The notes beneath the pieces are model-generated. The model had not been told where the DNA came from. It was given only the letters and a program-made list of their open reading frames with translations, and ran no database searches. A stretch of DNA of 64,000 bases, from positions 79,464-143,463 of the forward strand of contig JAEWIX010000090.1 of assembly GCA_023386885.1 (NCBI GenBank), written 5' to 3'. The position numbers were made by a program, and so were the translations under genes. The stretch comes from Pseudomonadota bacterium (GTDB taxonomy: Bacteria > Pseudomonadota > Alphaproteobacteria > Rhizobiales > Xanthobacteraceae). How positions within the stretch are numbered: the first letter of the stretch is position 1; every line of letters starts with the position of its first letter. Shown here in pieces: positions 1 to 8,410 of the stretch.

Positions 1-1
1 G

Positions 2-274
2 CGCATGAACAAGTATGCCGACGCCGGCGATTTCATCGGTTGTGTCAAAGCGTGGAACGGCGGCACCAACGGTCTTGCGCAGCGGCAAACGCAACTCGTG
101 CGCATTCTGCCGATCCTGCAAAAGGCCGAGTGGGGCGAGGTCGTCGCGGTGTCTGCGAAGCCGCCGCCCGATACCGTGCTCGATTCAATATCCGCACCAT
201 CACAGCCGCCCGTTTGGGCGGCTTTTTTCATGGCGATGATCTCCGCCGTCGCCAGACTTTTCCGGAGGGCATGA
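2..274 (+). CDS. C-terminal part of a phage-type endolysin (partial)
   Basis: The reading frame is open at the left edge, so only the last 90 or so residues are visible. The segment WNGGTNGLAQRQTQL resembles the C-terminal helix region of phage muramidases and GH19-like endolysins (NGG-x-GL-x-xR pattern), which cut peptidoglycan during host lysis. The last 25 codons run through a strong terminator-like hairpin and encode a short hydrophobic tail, so the true protein end could be unusual. A holin gene follows after one base. The family call is weak because the catalytic part lies outside the window. Confidence 0.4.
   Translation, partial: RMNKYADAGDFIGCVKAWNGGTNGLAQRQTQLVRILPILQKAEWGEVVAVSAKPPPDTVLDSISAPSQPPVWAAFFMAMISAVARLFRRA
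204..228 (+). terminator. Rho-independent terminator inside the endolysin reading frame
   Basis: The sequence AGCCGCCC, loop GTTT, GGGCGGCT is followed by a run of T (223-228). The stem is 7-8 bp of almost pure G/C. It lies in the rightward direction and is translated as part of the upstream frame, about 50 bases before the holin start. It could end transcription early or attenuate holin expression. Confidence 0.6.
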
Positions 275-275
275 C

Positions 276-851
276 ATGGACTGGAACGATCTTGCCAAAC
301 AGGTGATCGGGCTCGGCGCGCCGTTGCTGGGCACGGCGCTCGGTGGCCCGCTCGGCGGCGCGGCCGGGCAAATCCTTGCGACGGTGTTGGGCACTTCGGC
401 TTCAACGCCCGGAGCGGTGCAGGCGGCGCTGCCCGGCGCCGCTCCGACCAAGCTCGCCGAGGCCGAAGCGCGCTGGATCGAGACGATCCGGACTGAAGCC
501 GAAACACAGCGCACCGCGATCAGCGAGACGCAGGCGACGATCCGTGCCGAGATCGTCAGCGACGACGTGGTGCAGCGCTGGTGGCGGCCGCTCTATGCCT
601 TCGAACTGACATTCGAATGCGCCGCCCTGTGGATCGTTCTGGTTCATGAATTCTGGACCGGCGACGTTCAAACCATCAATGCGATGATCGGGGCGACGGC
701 GTTGTTCGTCACCTATTGGGGCTTTCGATTCGGCGTGTTAGGCGTCTACATCAGTGGCTGCACCCGCGAGAAGGTCTGCGCGGCGACCGGCCAGGACGCG
801 CCGGGCGTGCTGGAGAAGTTGGTGAAGGGTCTGCGGAAGAAGACGGGATAA
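276..851 (+). CDS. Three-TM-type holin of the gene-transfer-agent release family
   Basis: Protein of 191 residues. It has a glycine-rich N-terminal segment (residues 8-40), a charged helical stretch rich in E, R and T (about 60-100) and two clear membrane segments (about 106-130 and 137-160). This arrangement and the WWRPL/FE pattern match the family described as holin of 3TMs for gene-transfer-agent release. Holins permeabilise the inner membrane so the endolysin reaches the wall. A GGAGG ribosome site sits about 7 bases before the ATG, one base after the endolysin stop. Together they form a lysis cassette, either a prophage remnant or a gene-transfer-agent accessory. Confidence 0.65.
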   Translation: MDWNDLAKQVIGLGAPLLGTALGGPLGGAAGQILATVLGTSASTPGAVQAALPGAAPTKLAEAEARWIETIRTEAETQRTAISETQATIRAEIVSDDVVQRWWRPLYAFELTFECAALWIVLVHEFWTGDVQTINAMIGATALFVTYWGFRFGVLGVYISGCTREKVCAATGQDAPGVLEKLVKGLRKKTG

Positions 852-942
852 CTTGCCCGCTCGATCCGCCGCCATCGTTCAGCCGCCATTCACCCAGATG
901 CGGTTTGATAGCGGCGTGGGCGGTGCATCGGCTGCCCGGCCT

Positions 943-1042
943 TGGAGCCAATTCCGTTCCGATTAAGTCGGAACGGGGCTCCAGATTGATGTATTGACGC
1001 GTTTTCTTGATGCGAACCGGTATCCACTTCGCTTGAAAACGC
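943..1042. repeat. Composite intergenic palindromic repeat (two hairpins)
   Basis: Hairpin 1 (943-983) has outer arms TGGAGCC/GGCTCCA and inner arms CCGTTCCGA/TCGGAACGG around TTAAG. Hairpin 2 (999-1042) has outer arms GCGTTTTC/GAAAACGC and inner arms GCGAA/TTCGC around a CCGGTATCCAC loop. From memory, this pair of modules is a dispersed intergenic element found in many copies in Bradyrhizobium, Nitrobacter and relatives. It ends five bases before an ATG that could be taken as the start of the response regulator. The rest of the gap (852-942) shows nothing recognisable. Confidence 0.75.
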
Positions 1043-1061
1043 TCTAATGACGGAGATCGCC

Positions 1062-1733
1062 TTGCGTCTGCTTGTCGTCGAAGATGATCCGGACCTCAAT
1101 CGGCAGCTCACGGCCGCATTGTCGGATGCCGGTTACGTGGTGGATCGCGCTTTCGACGGCGAGGAGGGACACTTTCTCGGCGACAGCGAGCCCTACGACG
1201 CGGTGGTGCTCGATATCGGCCTGCCGAAGATGGACGGCATTTCGGTGCTGGAAGCGTGGCGGCGCAACAATCGCGTGATGCCGGTGCTGATCCTGACCGC
1301 GCGCGACCGCTGGAGCGACAAGGTGCAGGGCTTCGATGCCGGCGCCGACGACTATGTCGCCAAGCCGTTCCACATGGAGGAAGTGCTGGCGCGGCTGCGC
1401 GCGCTGCTGCGCCGCTCCACCGGTCACGCCCAGAGCGAGTTGAGTTGCGGACCGGTGGTGCTCGATACACGTACCGGGCGGGTCAGCGTCAACGGTAATC
1501 CGGTCAAGATGACGTCGCACGAATATCGTCTGCTGGCCTATCTGATGCATCATTCCGGCCGCGTGGTGTCGCGCACCGAACTGGTGGAGCATCTCTACGA
1601 TCAGGACTTCGACCGCGACTCCAACACGATTGAGGTGTTCGTCGGCCGCATCCGCAAGAAACTCGAGGTCGATATCATCCAGACCGTGCGGGGGCTCGGC
1701 TATCTGCTGACGCCGCCAACCGATGCCAAATAG
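1062..1733 (+). CDS. OmpR/PhoP-family response regulator, FeuP-like
   Basis: A 223-residue DNA-binding response regulator. The receiver has the acidic pair in VVEDD, phospho-acceptor D51 in LDIGLP and conserved K101 in the AKPF motif. A winged-helix output domain fills about residues 125-220. I prefer the TTG at 1062 because CGGAG lies 6 bases before it and the protein then begins MRLLVVEDD. The ATG at 1047 (5 residues longer) abuts the repeat and lacks a ribosome site. It overlaps its sensor kinase by 11 bases. Sequence resembles rhizobial FeuP, tied to cyclic glucan export and iron uptake; the assignment is by memory. Confidence 0.85.
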   Translation: MRLLVVEDDPDLNRQLTAALSDAGYVVDRAFDGEEGHFLGDSEPYDAVVLDIGLPKMDGISVLEAWRRNNRVMPVLILTARDRWSDKVQGFDAGADDYVAKPFHMEEVLARLRALLRRSTGHAQSELSCGPVVLDTRTGRVSVNGNPVKMTSHEYRLLAYLMHHSGRVVSRTELVEHLYDQDFDRDSNTIEVFVGRIRKKLEVDIIQTVRGLGYLLTPPTDAK

Positions 1734-3117
1734 CAGCACGACCGATCCACGCCCGAGTTCGCTTGCCACCCGTCTGTTCGTGTCGGCGACTGTCTGGGTC
1801 GTCGTGGTGTTGCTGATCACCGGCGTCGTGCTGTCGTCGGTCTATCGCAGCGCGACCGAGCGCGCCTTCGATCGCCGCCTCAATCTCTATCTGCGCACGC
1901 TGGTGGCGGAAGTCGCGACACCGGAAGAGGGCAGCGATCATCAGTTTCAGTCATTGGGAGAACCGTTGTTCGACCTGCCGCTGTCGGGCTGGTACTGGCA
2001 GATCATTCGCGAGGATACCGCTAAGCCCGAGGTCCGCGCCTCGCGCTCGCTGTGGGACAAGAAGCTGCCGAAGCTTGAGGATGAACACATCCCGCTGAGC
2101 GCCTCCGGGGTGCGGCAGGGGTACGTTGGCGGCCCCGAGGGACAGGATCTGCGATTGGTCGAGCGGCCGGTCGATCTCGGCGCCGACGGCAAATTCCTGG
2201 TGACGGTGGCCGGTGATGCGGCCGAGATCTATGAGGAAACTCGTGCTTTCGATTACTACCTGTTCGGCACCTTCGCCGCGCTGACTATCGGGCTGCTGGT
2301 GACCACGGTGTTTCAGGTGCGTTTCGGCCTTGCACCATTGAAGCGAATTTCCGAGGCTATCGCCGACATCCGCTCCGGGCGCGCGGAGCGACTGGAGGGC
2401 AGCTTTCCGGTGGAGATTGCGCCGCTGGCGCGCGAGACCAACGCGCTGATCGAGGCCAATCGCGAGATCGTCGAGCGTGCGCGCACGCACGTCGGCAATC
2501 TGGCGCATGCGGTAAAGACGCCGCTATCGGTGATCGTCAACGAGGCGACGGCGCGCGGCGCCGATCCGTTCGCCACCAAAATCCTCGAACAGGCGTCGGT
2601 GATGCGCGATCAGGTGGCGCACCATCTCGAGCGCGCCCGCATCGCCGCGCGGCCCACCATCGTCGCCACCGTCACCGAGGTCGAACCCGTGATCGAGGCG
2701 CTCGGCCGCACCATGGAGAAAATCCATCGCGGCATCGACATCGAGGTGTCGGCGCCAGCGCAGGCGAAGTTTCGCGGCGAGCGGCAGGACTTCGAGGAGA
2801 TGGTCGGCAATCTGGTCGACAACGCCTGCAAGTGGGCGCGGGCGCAGGTCTCTATCCGGGTGGATGTGCGTCGGGCCGCCGACGCGGAGCGCGAGGCCAT
2901 GCTGCATATCGTCGTGGACGACGACGGCAAGGGATTGTCGCCCGACGAGCGCGATCAGGTGTCGCTGCGCGGCAAGCGGCTCGACGAATCCAAGCCCGGC
3001 TCGGGGCTGGGGCTCTCCATCGTGGTTGATCTCGCCGCGCTCTACGGCGGCCGCCTGACGCTGGACGCCGCGCCGCTCGGCGGCTTGCGCGCCGAACTGG
3101 TCCTGCCGGCGGCGTGA
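1723..3117 (+). CDS. Sensor histidine kinase, FeuQ/PhoQ-like
   Basis: A 464-residue membrane kinase partnering the overlapping regulator. TM1 spans about residues 22-42 and TM2 about 177-198, enclosing a periplasmic sensor of roughly 135 residues. A HAMP-like linker follows, then the phospho-acceptor H262 in NLAHAVKTPLS. The ATPase domain has an N box (GNLVDNACKWA) and a GLGLSIV glycine box. The NLAHAVKTPL variant of the H box is typical of PhoQ-type kinases. The signal sensed is unknown; for FeuPQ relatives it is low osmolarity or iron status. Confidence 0.85.
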   Translation: MPNSSTTDPRPSSLATRLFVSATVWVVVVLLITGVVLSSVYRSATERAFDRRLNLYLRTLVAEVATPEEGSDHQFQSLGEPLFDLPLSGWYWQIIREDTAKPEVRASRSLWDKKLPKLEDEHIPLSASGVRQGYVGGPEGQDLRLVERPVDLGADGKFLVTVAGDAAEIYEETRAFDYYLFGTFAALTIGLLVTTVFQVRFGLAPLKRISEAIADIRSGRAERLEGSFPVEIAPLARETNALIEANREIVERARTHVGNLAHAVKTPLSVIVNEATARGADPFATKILEQASVMRDQVAHHLERARIAARPTIVATVTEVEPVIEALGRTMEKIHRGIDIEVSAPAQAKFRGERQDFEEMVGNLVDNACKWARAQVSIRVDVRRAADAEREAMLHIVVDDDGKGLSPDERDQVSLRGKRLDESKPGSGLGLSIVVDLAALYGGRLTLDAAPLGGLRAELVLPAA

Positions 3118-3172
3118 GTGCGTATCCGCACGGCCGCGGTATCCCTTTATCCTCAACGGCTTCTTAACGAGG

Positions 3173-3193
3173 CATCGGTTATGACAACCGATG
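3173..3193. other. Short inverted repeat upstream of an unknown gene
   Basis: CATCGGTT and AACCGATG form perfect 8-base arms around ATGAC, 31 bases before the ATG at 3225. There is no T tract, so it is more likely an operator or 5' leader hairpin than a terminator. Confidence 0.35.
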
Positions 3194-3224
3194 GGCGTCT
3201 GTTGCCGCCCGCGGATGCATACGC

Positions 3225-4619
3225 ATGGCCAAAACCACGACCGAGCGGCTGAGAGAGTATCTGGCGCAGCTTCCGCCCAAGGCGCAGGCTTTGCTGATGC
3301 GCGAGTTCGAGCGGGCCATCGAGCGCGGAGAGGACGCGACTGTCGCGACGCTGGTGCTAGAGGAACTGCGGCGGGTGGCACGCAGCTCGAGCGACGATCT
3401 GACTGCAAGGGTCGAGGATCCGGCCCGGCTTGTCTTTCGACCGCTGGATCCATTTTTGGTCGATGGCAATGCCGCGATCCGGCCGGGGCAAATCCGCCGC
3501 GCGTCGCTGCTGCCGGTCTGGCAATGGCTCTGCCGGGACGGCGCCCCCGATGCCGCGCGTGCCTTCGTGGCCGCGCTGGCGCAACTGGGCGGGACGTCGT
3601 CCGTTTCCGAGCGCAACCGTCCGGTCAACGCGTTTCAGGCTATCGCCGCCGAAACTATCGACGGCGTGCTTGCCAGCGGAACCGATAGCCGCCGCGCACT
3701 GGGGCGGCTTGGTTCGCCGCAAGCCATCGAGGATCTGCCGGCGATCGGAACCGTTCTGAAGGCGCGTGAGGCGCTGGATACGCTCAGTAGCCGATTGCAA
3801 AGCACCTTCCGCGTGTTTGGCGATTCCCAGATCGCATCGGTCAACGGCGTGCTGAACAATCCCGTGTTGCAGAGCCGGCAGGTGTTGCCCTTCGCGCTCT
3901 CGCTGGTGATCGCGCGCCTCGTCGCACCATGGCAGGTGATCCGTCTGGCGATCGCCGCCGCCGCGTCCGATGATGAAATCCGCGTCGCCGCGACGCCGTT
4001 CGGTGTGGCGGTGACGATGGCGATCCACGATCTGGTTCAGATCGCCGGAGGCCTCCGCGCCGACATCAAGCGCGGCAATTTCACCGACGTTCCCGATCGG
4101 CTCAAGACCGTCCATGACGGCGTGCGTGGATTGCGCACCGAACTCGATATCCGGAACGATTCCGCGTGGGGCCGCCAGCTTGCCGCCATCCGCGTCGATA
4201 TTTCCAACGCACTTCAGGTCGAGATCGACAGCGTGCCAGGCCGCGTCCGGCGGCTGCTGCGTCAGCGCCCGGACAAGGACATTTCCGCCACCAGCCGGCT
4301 TGATCCGATCGATATCGATGAAACCGCCGCGCTGATCGATTTCGTCGCGGTGTGCCGTACCTATGCCAGCGAACTCGCCATCAATGAGGTAACGCTGCGG
4401 ACCTTCTCGGATTTGCAGCACTATCTCGAGCCGACCACAGAGTCGCTGGTGGAATCGCTGCGCGGTGCGGACAGTCGGACGCTGCCGTTCCGCCAGATGC
4501 AGGCCAGGGCCGCGATCCGCTTCTGCGAGGTGCTGTTCGGCCGCGATTATGCCGCGCTGATGGAACGGGCCGCCGAGTCGGCCCTGAGCGGCGAACGCAA
4601 ATCCGCCCGCGCGGGCTAA
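3225..4619 (+). CDS. Conserved hypothetical protein
   Basis: A soluble 464-residue protein with no signal peptide and no membrane segment. It is mostly predicted helical, with an acidic and arginine-rich N-terminal stretch (REYLAQLPPKAQALLMREFERAIE). I recognise no catalytic motif. It sits between the FeuPQ-like pair and the cytochrome c maturation operon in the same orientation, but the 107-base and 136-base gaps on either side argue for its own transcription unit. Function unknown. Confidence 0.7.
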   Translation: MAKTTTERLREYLAQLPPKAQALLMREFERAIERGEDATVATLVLEELRRVARSSSDDLTARVEDPARLVFRPLDPFLVDGNAAIRPGQIRRASLLPVWQWLCRDGAPDAARAFVAALAQLGGTSSVSERNRPVNAFQAIAAETIDGVLASGTDSRRALGRLGSPQAIEDLPAIGTVLKAREALDTLSSRLQSTFRVFGDSQIASVNGVLNNPVLQSRQVLPFALSLVIARLVAPWQVIRLAIAAAASDDEIRVAATPFGVAVTMAIHDLVQIAGGLRADIKRGNFTDVPDRLKTVHDGVRGLRTELDIRNDSAWGRQLAAIRVDISNALQVEIDSVPGRVRRLLRQRPDKDISATSRLDPIDIDETAALIDFVAVCRTYASELAINEVTLRTFSDLQHYLEPTTESLVESLRGADSRTLPFRQMQARAAIRFCEVLFGRDYAALMERAAESALSGERKSARAG

Positions 4620-4659
4620 TTCTCCTGATTCCACAGCATTTTTCCGCCGGTTCCAGTGC

Positions 4660-4676
4660 CGCAATTGTCAATTGCG
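4660..4676. promoter_or_regulatory. Perfect 8-1-8 palindrome upstream of ccmI
   Basis: CGCAATTG-T-CAATTGCG lies 80 bases before the ccmI ATG in the 136-base gap in front of the cytochrome c maturation operon. This would be a suitable dimeric-repressor operator. The binding protein is unknown. Confidence 0.4.
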
Positions 4677-4755
4677 CCGCTGCCGCAGGCATGGTGTAAC
4701 CCCGCTCGTTCGCGCCGGCCGCCGCGCCGCGCCGCCGCCATCGGAATCGTGCTGA

Positions 4756-5889
4756 ATGTCGTTGTGGTTTCTGCTCGCGTTGATGACCGTCGGAGCGATC
4801 TTCGCCGTGCTCTGGCCGTTGAGCCGCCGCACGGCCGCGGGGCGCGAGGGTCGTGAATCGGCGGTCTATCAGGATCAACTGGCGGAAATCGACCGTGACA
4901 TCGCAAGCGGCTTGATCGGCGAGACGGAAGGCGCTGCCGCTCGCGTCGAAATCGGCCGCCGCCTGTTGGCTGCCGCCGATGCCGAAGAGGGCACCACGTC
5001 GTCGTCCAGCCTGCGGTTGCGCCGCGCCGTGGCGGTGGTTGCTTTTGTCGGCGTGCCGATCCTCGCCGGCGCGTTGTATCTGCATCTCGGCTCGCCCGGT
5101 TTGCCGGATTTTCCGCTGGCAAGCCGCACCCGGACACCGGTGGCCGGGCAATCGCTGGATCAACTGGTCGCGCAGGTGCAGACGCATCTGGAGAAGAACC
5201 CCACCGACGGCCGTGGCTGGGGCGTGCTCGCCCCGGTGCTCGGGCGGCTTGGCCGTTTTGACGATGCCGCGCAGGCGTTCCGCAACGCCATCCGCTACGA
5301 CGGCGACAATGCCGCCCGCCGTGCCGGTCTTGGCGAAGCGCTGGCGGGCGCCGCCAACGGCGTTGTCACAGCCGAGGCCAAGGCGGAATTCGAACGCGCG
5401 GTGGCGCTCGACGCCGACGAAGCCAAGGCGCGCTATTTTCTTGGCGTCGCGGCCGAGCAGGACGGGCGGCCGAAGGAGGCCGCGGCGCTCTGGCAGGACT
5501 TGCTGAGCGAGGCGCCGCCGAATGCGCCATGGCGGCCGGTGCTCGAGGCCGCGTTGACTCGGGTTGGCGCCGCAGTTCCAGCCGCGCCGGATAGCGCATC
5601 CACGAAGCTGCCGGCATTGTCGAACGATACCATCGCATCGGTGCAGGGCATGAGCGAGGGCGACCGCGGCACCATGATCCGCGGCATGGTCGATCGTCTC
5701 GCTGCGCGGCTGAAACAGAACGGCGACGACGTCGAGGGATGGTTGCGGCTGGCGCGGGCCTATATGGTGCTGAAAGAGCCCGACAATGCGCGCACAGCGC
5801 GGGACGACGCGCGGCGTGCACTCGCGGCCAATGAGGCCGGTTTGCGCAAGCTCAACGAAGGCCTCAAGGCGCTCGGGATAGACGGATGA
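4756..5889 (+). CDS. ccmI: Cytochrome c maturation protein CcmI/CycH
   Basis: A 377-residue inner-membrane protein. TM1 is at the extreme N-terminus (about 2-20), then a cytoplasmic loop with the family pattern YQDQLAEIDRD, then TM2 (about 90-113). A periplasmic C-terminal TPR region (about 125-370) chaperones apocytochrome c to the haem ligation complex. It is the first gene of the ccmI-ccmE-ccmF-ccmH cluster (cycHJKL of rhizobia), which is the system I pathway for c-type cytochromes. Confidence 0.93.
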   Translation: MSLWFLLALMTVGAIFAVLWPLSRRTAAGREGRESAVYQDQLAEIDRDIASGLIGETEGAAARVEIGRRLLAAADAEEGTTSSSSLRLRRAVAVVAFVGVPILAGALYLHLGSPGLPDFPLASRTRTPVAGQSLDQLVAQVQTHLEKNPTDGRGWGVLAPVLGRLGRFDDAAQAFRNAIRYDGDNAARRAGLGEALAGAANGVVTAEAKAEFERAVALDADEAKARYFLGVAAEQDGRPKEAAALWQDLLSEAPPNAPWRPVLEAALTRVGAAVPAAPDSASTKLPALSNDTIASVQGMSEGDRGTMIRGMVDRLAARLKQNGDDVEGWLRLARAYMVLKEPDNARTARDDARRALAANEAGLRKLNEGLKALGIDG

Positions 5890-5932
5890 ACCATAAGCGC
5901 AACGGGAGCCGGGTTTCGGCGGATAGCAAGGC

Positions 5933-6427
5933 ATGACACGCAAGCAACGGCGATTGACGATGATTGGCGGCGCGCTGCTCGTGCTGGGCGTTGCCATTGC
6001 GCTGGTGCTCAATGCCTTGCGCGATTCCATTGTGTTCTTCTCGACGCCGCAGATGGTGGCGGAAAAGCATATCCCCGCCGGCAAGCGTTTTCGTCTCGGC
6101 GGCCTGGTGGAACCGGGATCGCTCAAGCGCGGCGATCATCTCGCGGTGACGTTCAAGATCGCCGACGGCAGCAATGCGCTGTCGGTGGCCTATACGGGTA
6201 TTCTGCCGGACCTGTTCCGCGAAGGGCAGGGCGTCGTCGCCGAAGGCGCGCTCGATAGCGCCGGCGTGTTCAAGGCCGACACCGTGCTGGCGAAGCATGA
6301 CGAAACCTACATGCCGAAGGACGTCGCCGATGCCTTGAAGAAGCAGGGGCACTGGAAGGACGATTACGAGAAAGCCGGCAAGAAGCCCGACGGCGGTGTG
6401 AAGCCGATGCAGGGGGCCTCGCGATGA
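5933..6427 (+). CDS. ccmE: Haem chaperone CcmE/CycJ
   Basis: A 164-residue protein with a single N-terminal membrane anchor (about 9-28) and a periplasmic OB-fold domain. H122 in the HDETY motif (HxxxY, Y126) is the residue that binds haem covalently in this family. CcmE carries haem from CcmABCD to the CcmF/H ligase. Its stop overlaps the ccmF start (ATGA), so the two are probably translationally coupled. Confidence 0.95.
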   Translation: MTRKQRRLTMIGGALLVLGVAIALVLNALRDSIVFFSTPQMVAEKHIPAGKRFRLGGLVEPGSLKRGDHLAVTFKIADGSNALSVAYTGILPDLFREGQGVVAEGALDSAGVFKADTVLAKHDETYMPKDVADALKKQGHWKDDYEKAGKKPDGGVKPMQGASR

Positions 6428-8406
6428 TCGCGGAGGCCGGTCATTATGCGCTGGTGCTGGCGCTTGCGCTGGCGCTGATTCAGTCCACCGTGCCGATGAT
6501 CGGCGCGCGGCTGCGCGATCCGGCGCTGATGAACGTCGCGCGCTCGACGGCGCTGGCGCAGTTGCTGTTCGTGGGACTGTCGTTCGGCGCGCTGATCGCG
6601 CTGAACGTGATGTCGGATTTCTCGGTCGCCAACGTCTATGAGAACTCGCATTCGCTGAAACCGCTGATCTACAAGATCACCGGCGTATGGGGCAATCACG
6701 AAGGCTCGATGCTGTTGTGGGTCAGCATTCTGGCGCTGTTCGGCGGACTGGTCGCGGTGTTCGGCAGCAACCTGCCGCTGTCGTTGCGCGCCAATGCGCT
6801 CGGCGTGCAGGGCTGGATATCGACGGCGTTCTATCTGTTTATCCTGCTCACTTCGAATCCGTTCCTGCGGTTGGCCAACCCGCCACTTGAAGGTCGCGAC
6901 CTCAACCCGGTGTTGCAGGACCCCGGCCTCGCGGTGCATCCGCCGATGCTCTACCTCGGCTATGTCGGCTTCTCGATCTCGTTCTCCTTCGCCATTGCCG
7001 CGCTGATCGAAGGCCGCATCGATGCGGCGTGGGCGCGCTGGGTGCGGCCGTGGACCTTGATGGCCTGGATGTTCCTGACGCTCGGCATCGCCATGGGCTC
7101 GTACTGGGCCTATTACGAACTCGGCTGGGGTGGCTGGTGGTTCTGGGATCCGGTGGAGAACGCCTCGCTGATGCCGTGGCTCGCCGGCACCGCGCTGTTG
7201 CATTCCGCCGTGGTGATGGAGAAGCGCAATGCGCTGAAGGTGTGGACGGTGCTGTTGGCGATCCTCACCTTCTCGCTGTCGCTGCTCGGCACCTTCCTGG
7301 TGCGCTCCGGCGTGCTGACCTCGGTTCATGCCTTCGCCACCGATCCGACGCGCGGCGTCTTCATCCTGCTGATCCTGTGCGTCTTCATCGGCGGTAGTCT
7401 ATCGCTCTATGCGTGGCGTGCATCTTCATTGAAGCAGGGCGGGCTATTCGCACCGATCTCGCGCGAGGGCGCGCTGGTGCTCAACAACCTACTGCTGACG
7501 ACGGCCTGCGCGACCGTGTTCATCGGCACGCTGTATCCGCTCGGGCTCGAGGTGCTCACCGGCGAGCGCATTTCGGTCGGCGCGCCGTTCTTCAATCTCA
7601 CCTTCGCGCCGCTGTTCCTGCCGTTGTTGCTGGCCTTGCCGTTCGGCCCGCTGCTGGCGTGGAAGCGCGGCGATATCGTCGGCGCGGCGCAGCGGCTCTA
7701 CGCGGCGGGGATCGTGGCGCTGGTGTCGATCGCGGTGCTGTGGGCATGGGTGCGCGGTGGCAGTGCCTTCGCGCCGTTGGCGATCGGGCTTGCGATATTC
7801 GTCATCCTCGGTGCGTTGACCGATATTGCCGAGCGCAGCATGCTGTTCCGGATGCCGCTGTCGATTGCCTTGCGCCGTGCACGCGGTCTGCCGCGGGCAA
7901 GCTGGGGAACGATGTTCGCGCATATCGGTGTCGGTGTCGCGCTGATCGGTATCGTTTGCGAAACCACTTGGAATACCGAGCTGATCTCGACGCTCAAGCC
8001 CGGCGATCTTGCCAAAGTCGCAGGTTATGAGTTGAGGCTCGACGATATCAGCCAGCGGCAGGGACCGAACTTCGGCGAGATGCTGGCGCATTTTACCGTG
8101 AGCGAAGGCGGCAAGGTGATCGGCACGATGGCGCCGTCGAAGCGCAGTTTCACAACGCGTGCGATGTCGACCACGGAGGCCGCGCTGATGTCGCGCGGCG
8201 TCAGTCAGATCTACATTTCGCTTGGCGATACGGCGGCCAGCGGCGCCATCGCGGTGCGCATCTATCACAAGCCGATGGTACTCCTGATCTGGTTTGGCCC
8301 GCTGCTGATGGCGTTTGGCGGCCTGCTGTCGCTGTCGGATCGTCGGCTACGTGTCGGCGCGCCGAAGCCGGCGAAATCCTCGCGCAACCTGCAGCCGGCG
8401 GAGTAG
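6424..8406 (+). CDS. ccmF: Haem lyase subunit CcmF/CycK
   Basis: A 660-residue polytopic membrane protein. It contains the tryptophan-rich WWD motif (GWGGWWFWDPVENAS, about residues 235-250), which binds haem at the periplasmic face, and about 15 hydrophobic segments, in line with normal family length. Together with CcmI and CcmH it attaches haem to CXXCH apocytochromes. It overlaps ccmE by four bases, and ccmH follows four bases after its stop. Confidence 0.96.
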   Translation: MIAEAGHYALVLALALALIQSTVPMIGARLRDPALMNVARSTALAQLLFVGLSFGALIALNVMSDFSVANVYENSHSLKPLIYKITGVWGNHEGSMLLWVSILALFGGLVAVFGSNLPLSLRANALGVQGWISTAFYLFILLTSNPFLRLANPPLEGRDLNPVLQDPGLAVHPPMLYLGYVGFSISFSFAIAALIEGRIDAAWARWVRPWTLMAWMFLTLGIAMGSYWAYYELGWGGWWFWDPVENASLMPWLAGTALLHSAVVMEKRNALKVWTVLLAILTFSLSLLGTFLVRSGVLTSVHAFATDPTRGVFILLILCVFIGGSLSLYAWRASSLKQGGLFAPISREGALVLNNLLLTTACATVFIGTLYPLGLEVLTGERISVGAPFFNLTFAPLFLPLLLALPFGPLLAWKRGDIVGAAQRLYAAGIVALVSIAVLWAWVRGGSAFAPLAIGLAIFVILGALTDIAERSMLFRMPLSIALRRARGLPRASWGTMFAHIGVGVALIGIVCETTWNTELISTLKPGDLAKVAGYELRLDDISQRQGPNFGEMLAHFTVSEGGKVIGTMAPSKRSFTTRAMSTTEAALMSRGVSQIYISLGDTAASGAIAVRIYHKPMVLLIWFGPLLMAFGGLLSLSDRRLRVGAPKPAKSSRNLQPAE

Positions 8407-8410
8407 GGCT

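Noticed and set aside
4381..6126. 581-codon minus-strand frame across ccmI
   Set aside because: Shadow of ccmI and its upstream gene; low-complexity translation and no ribosome site.
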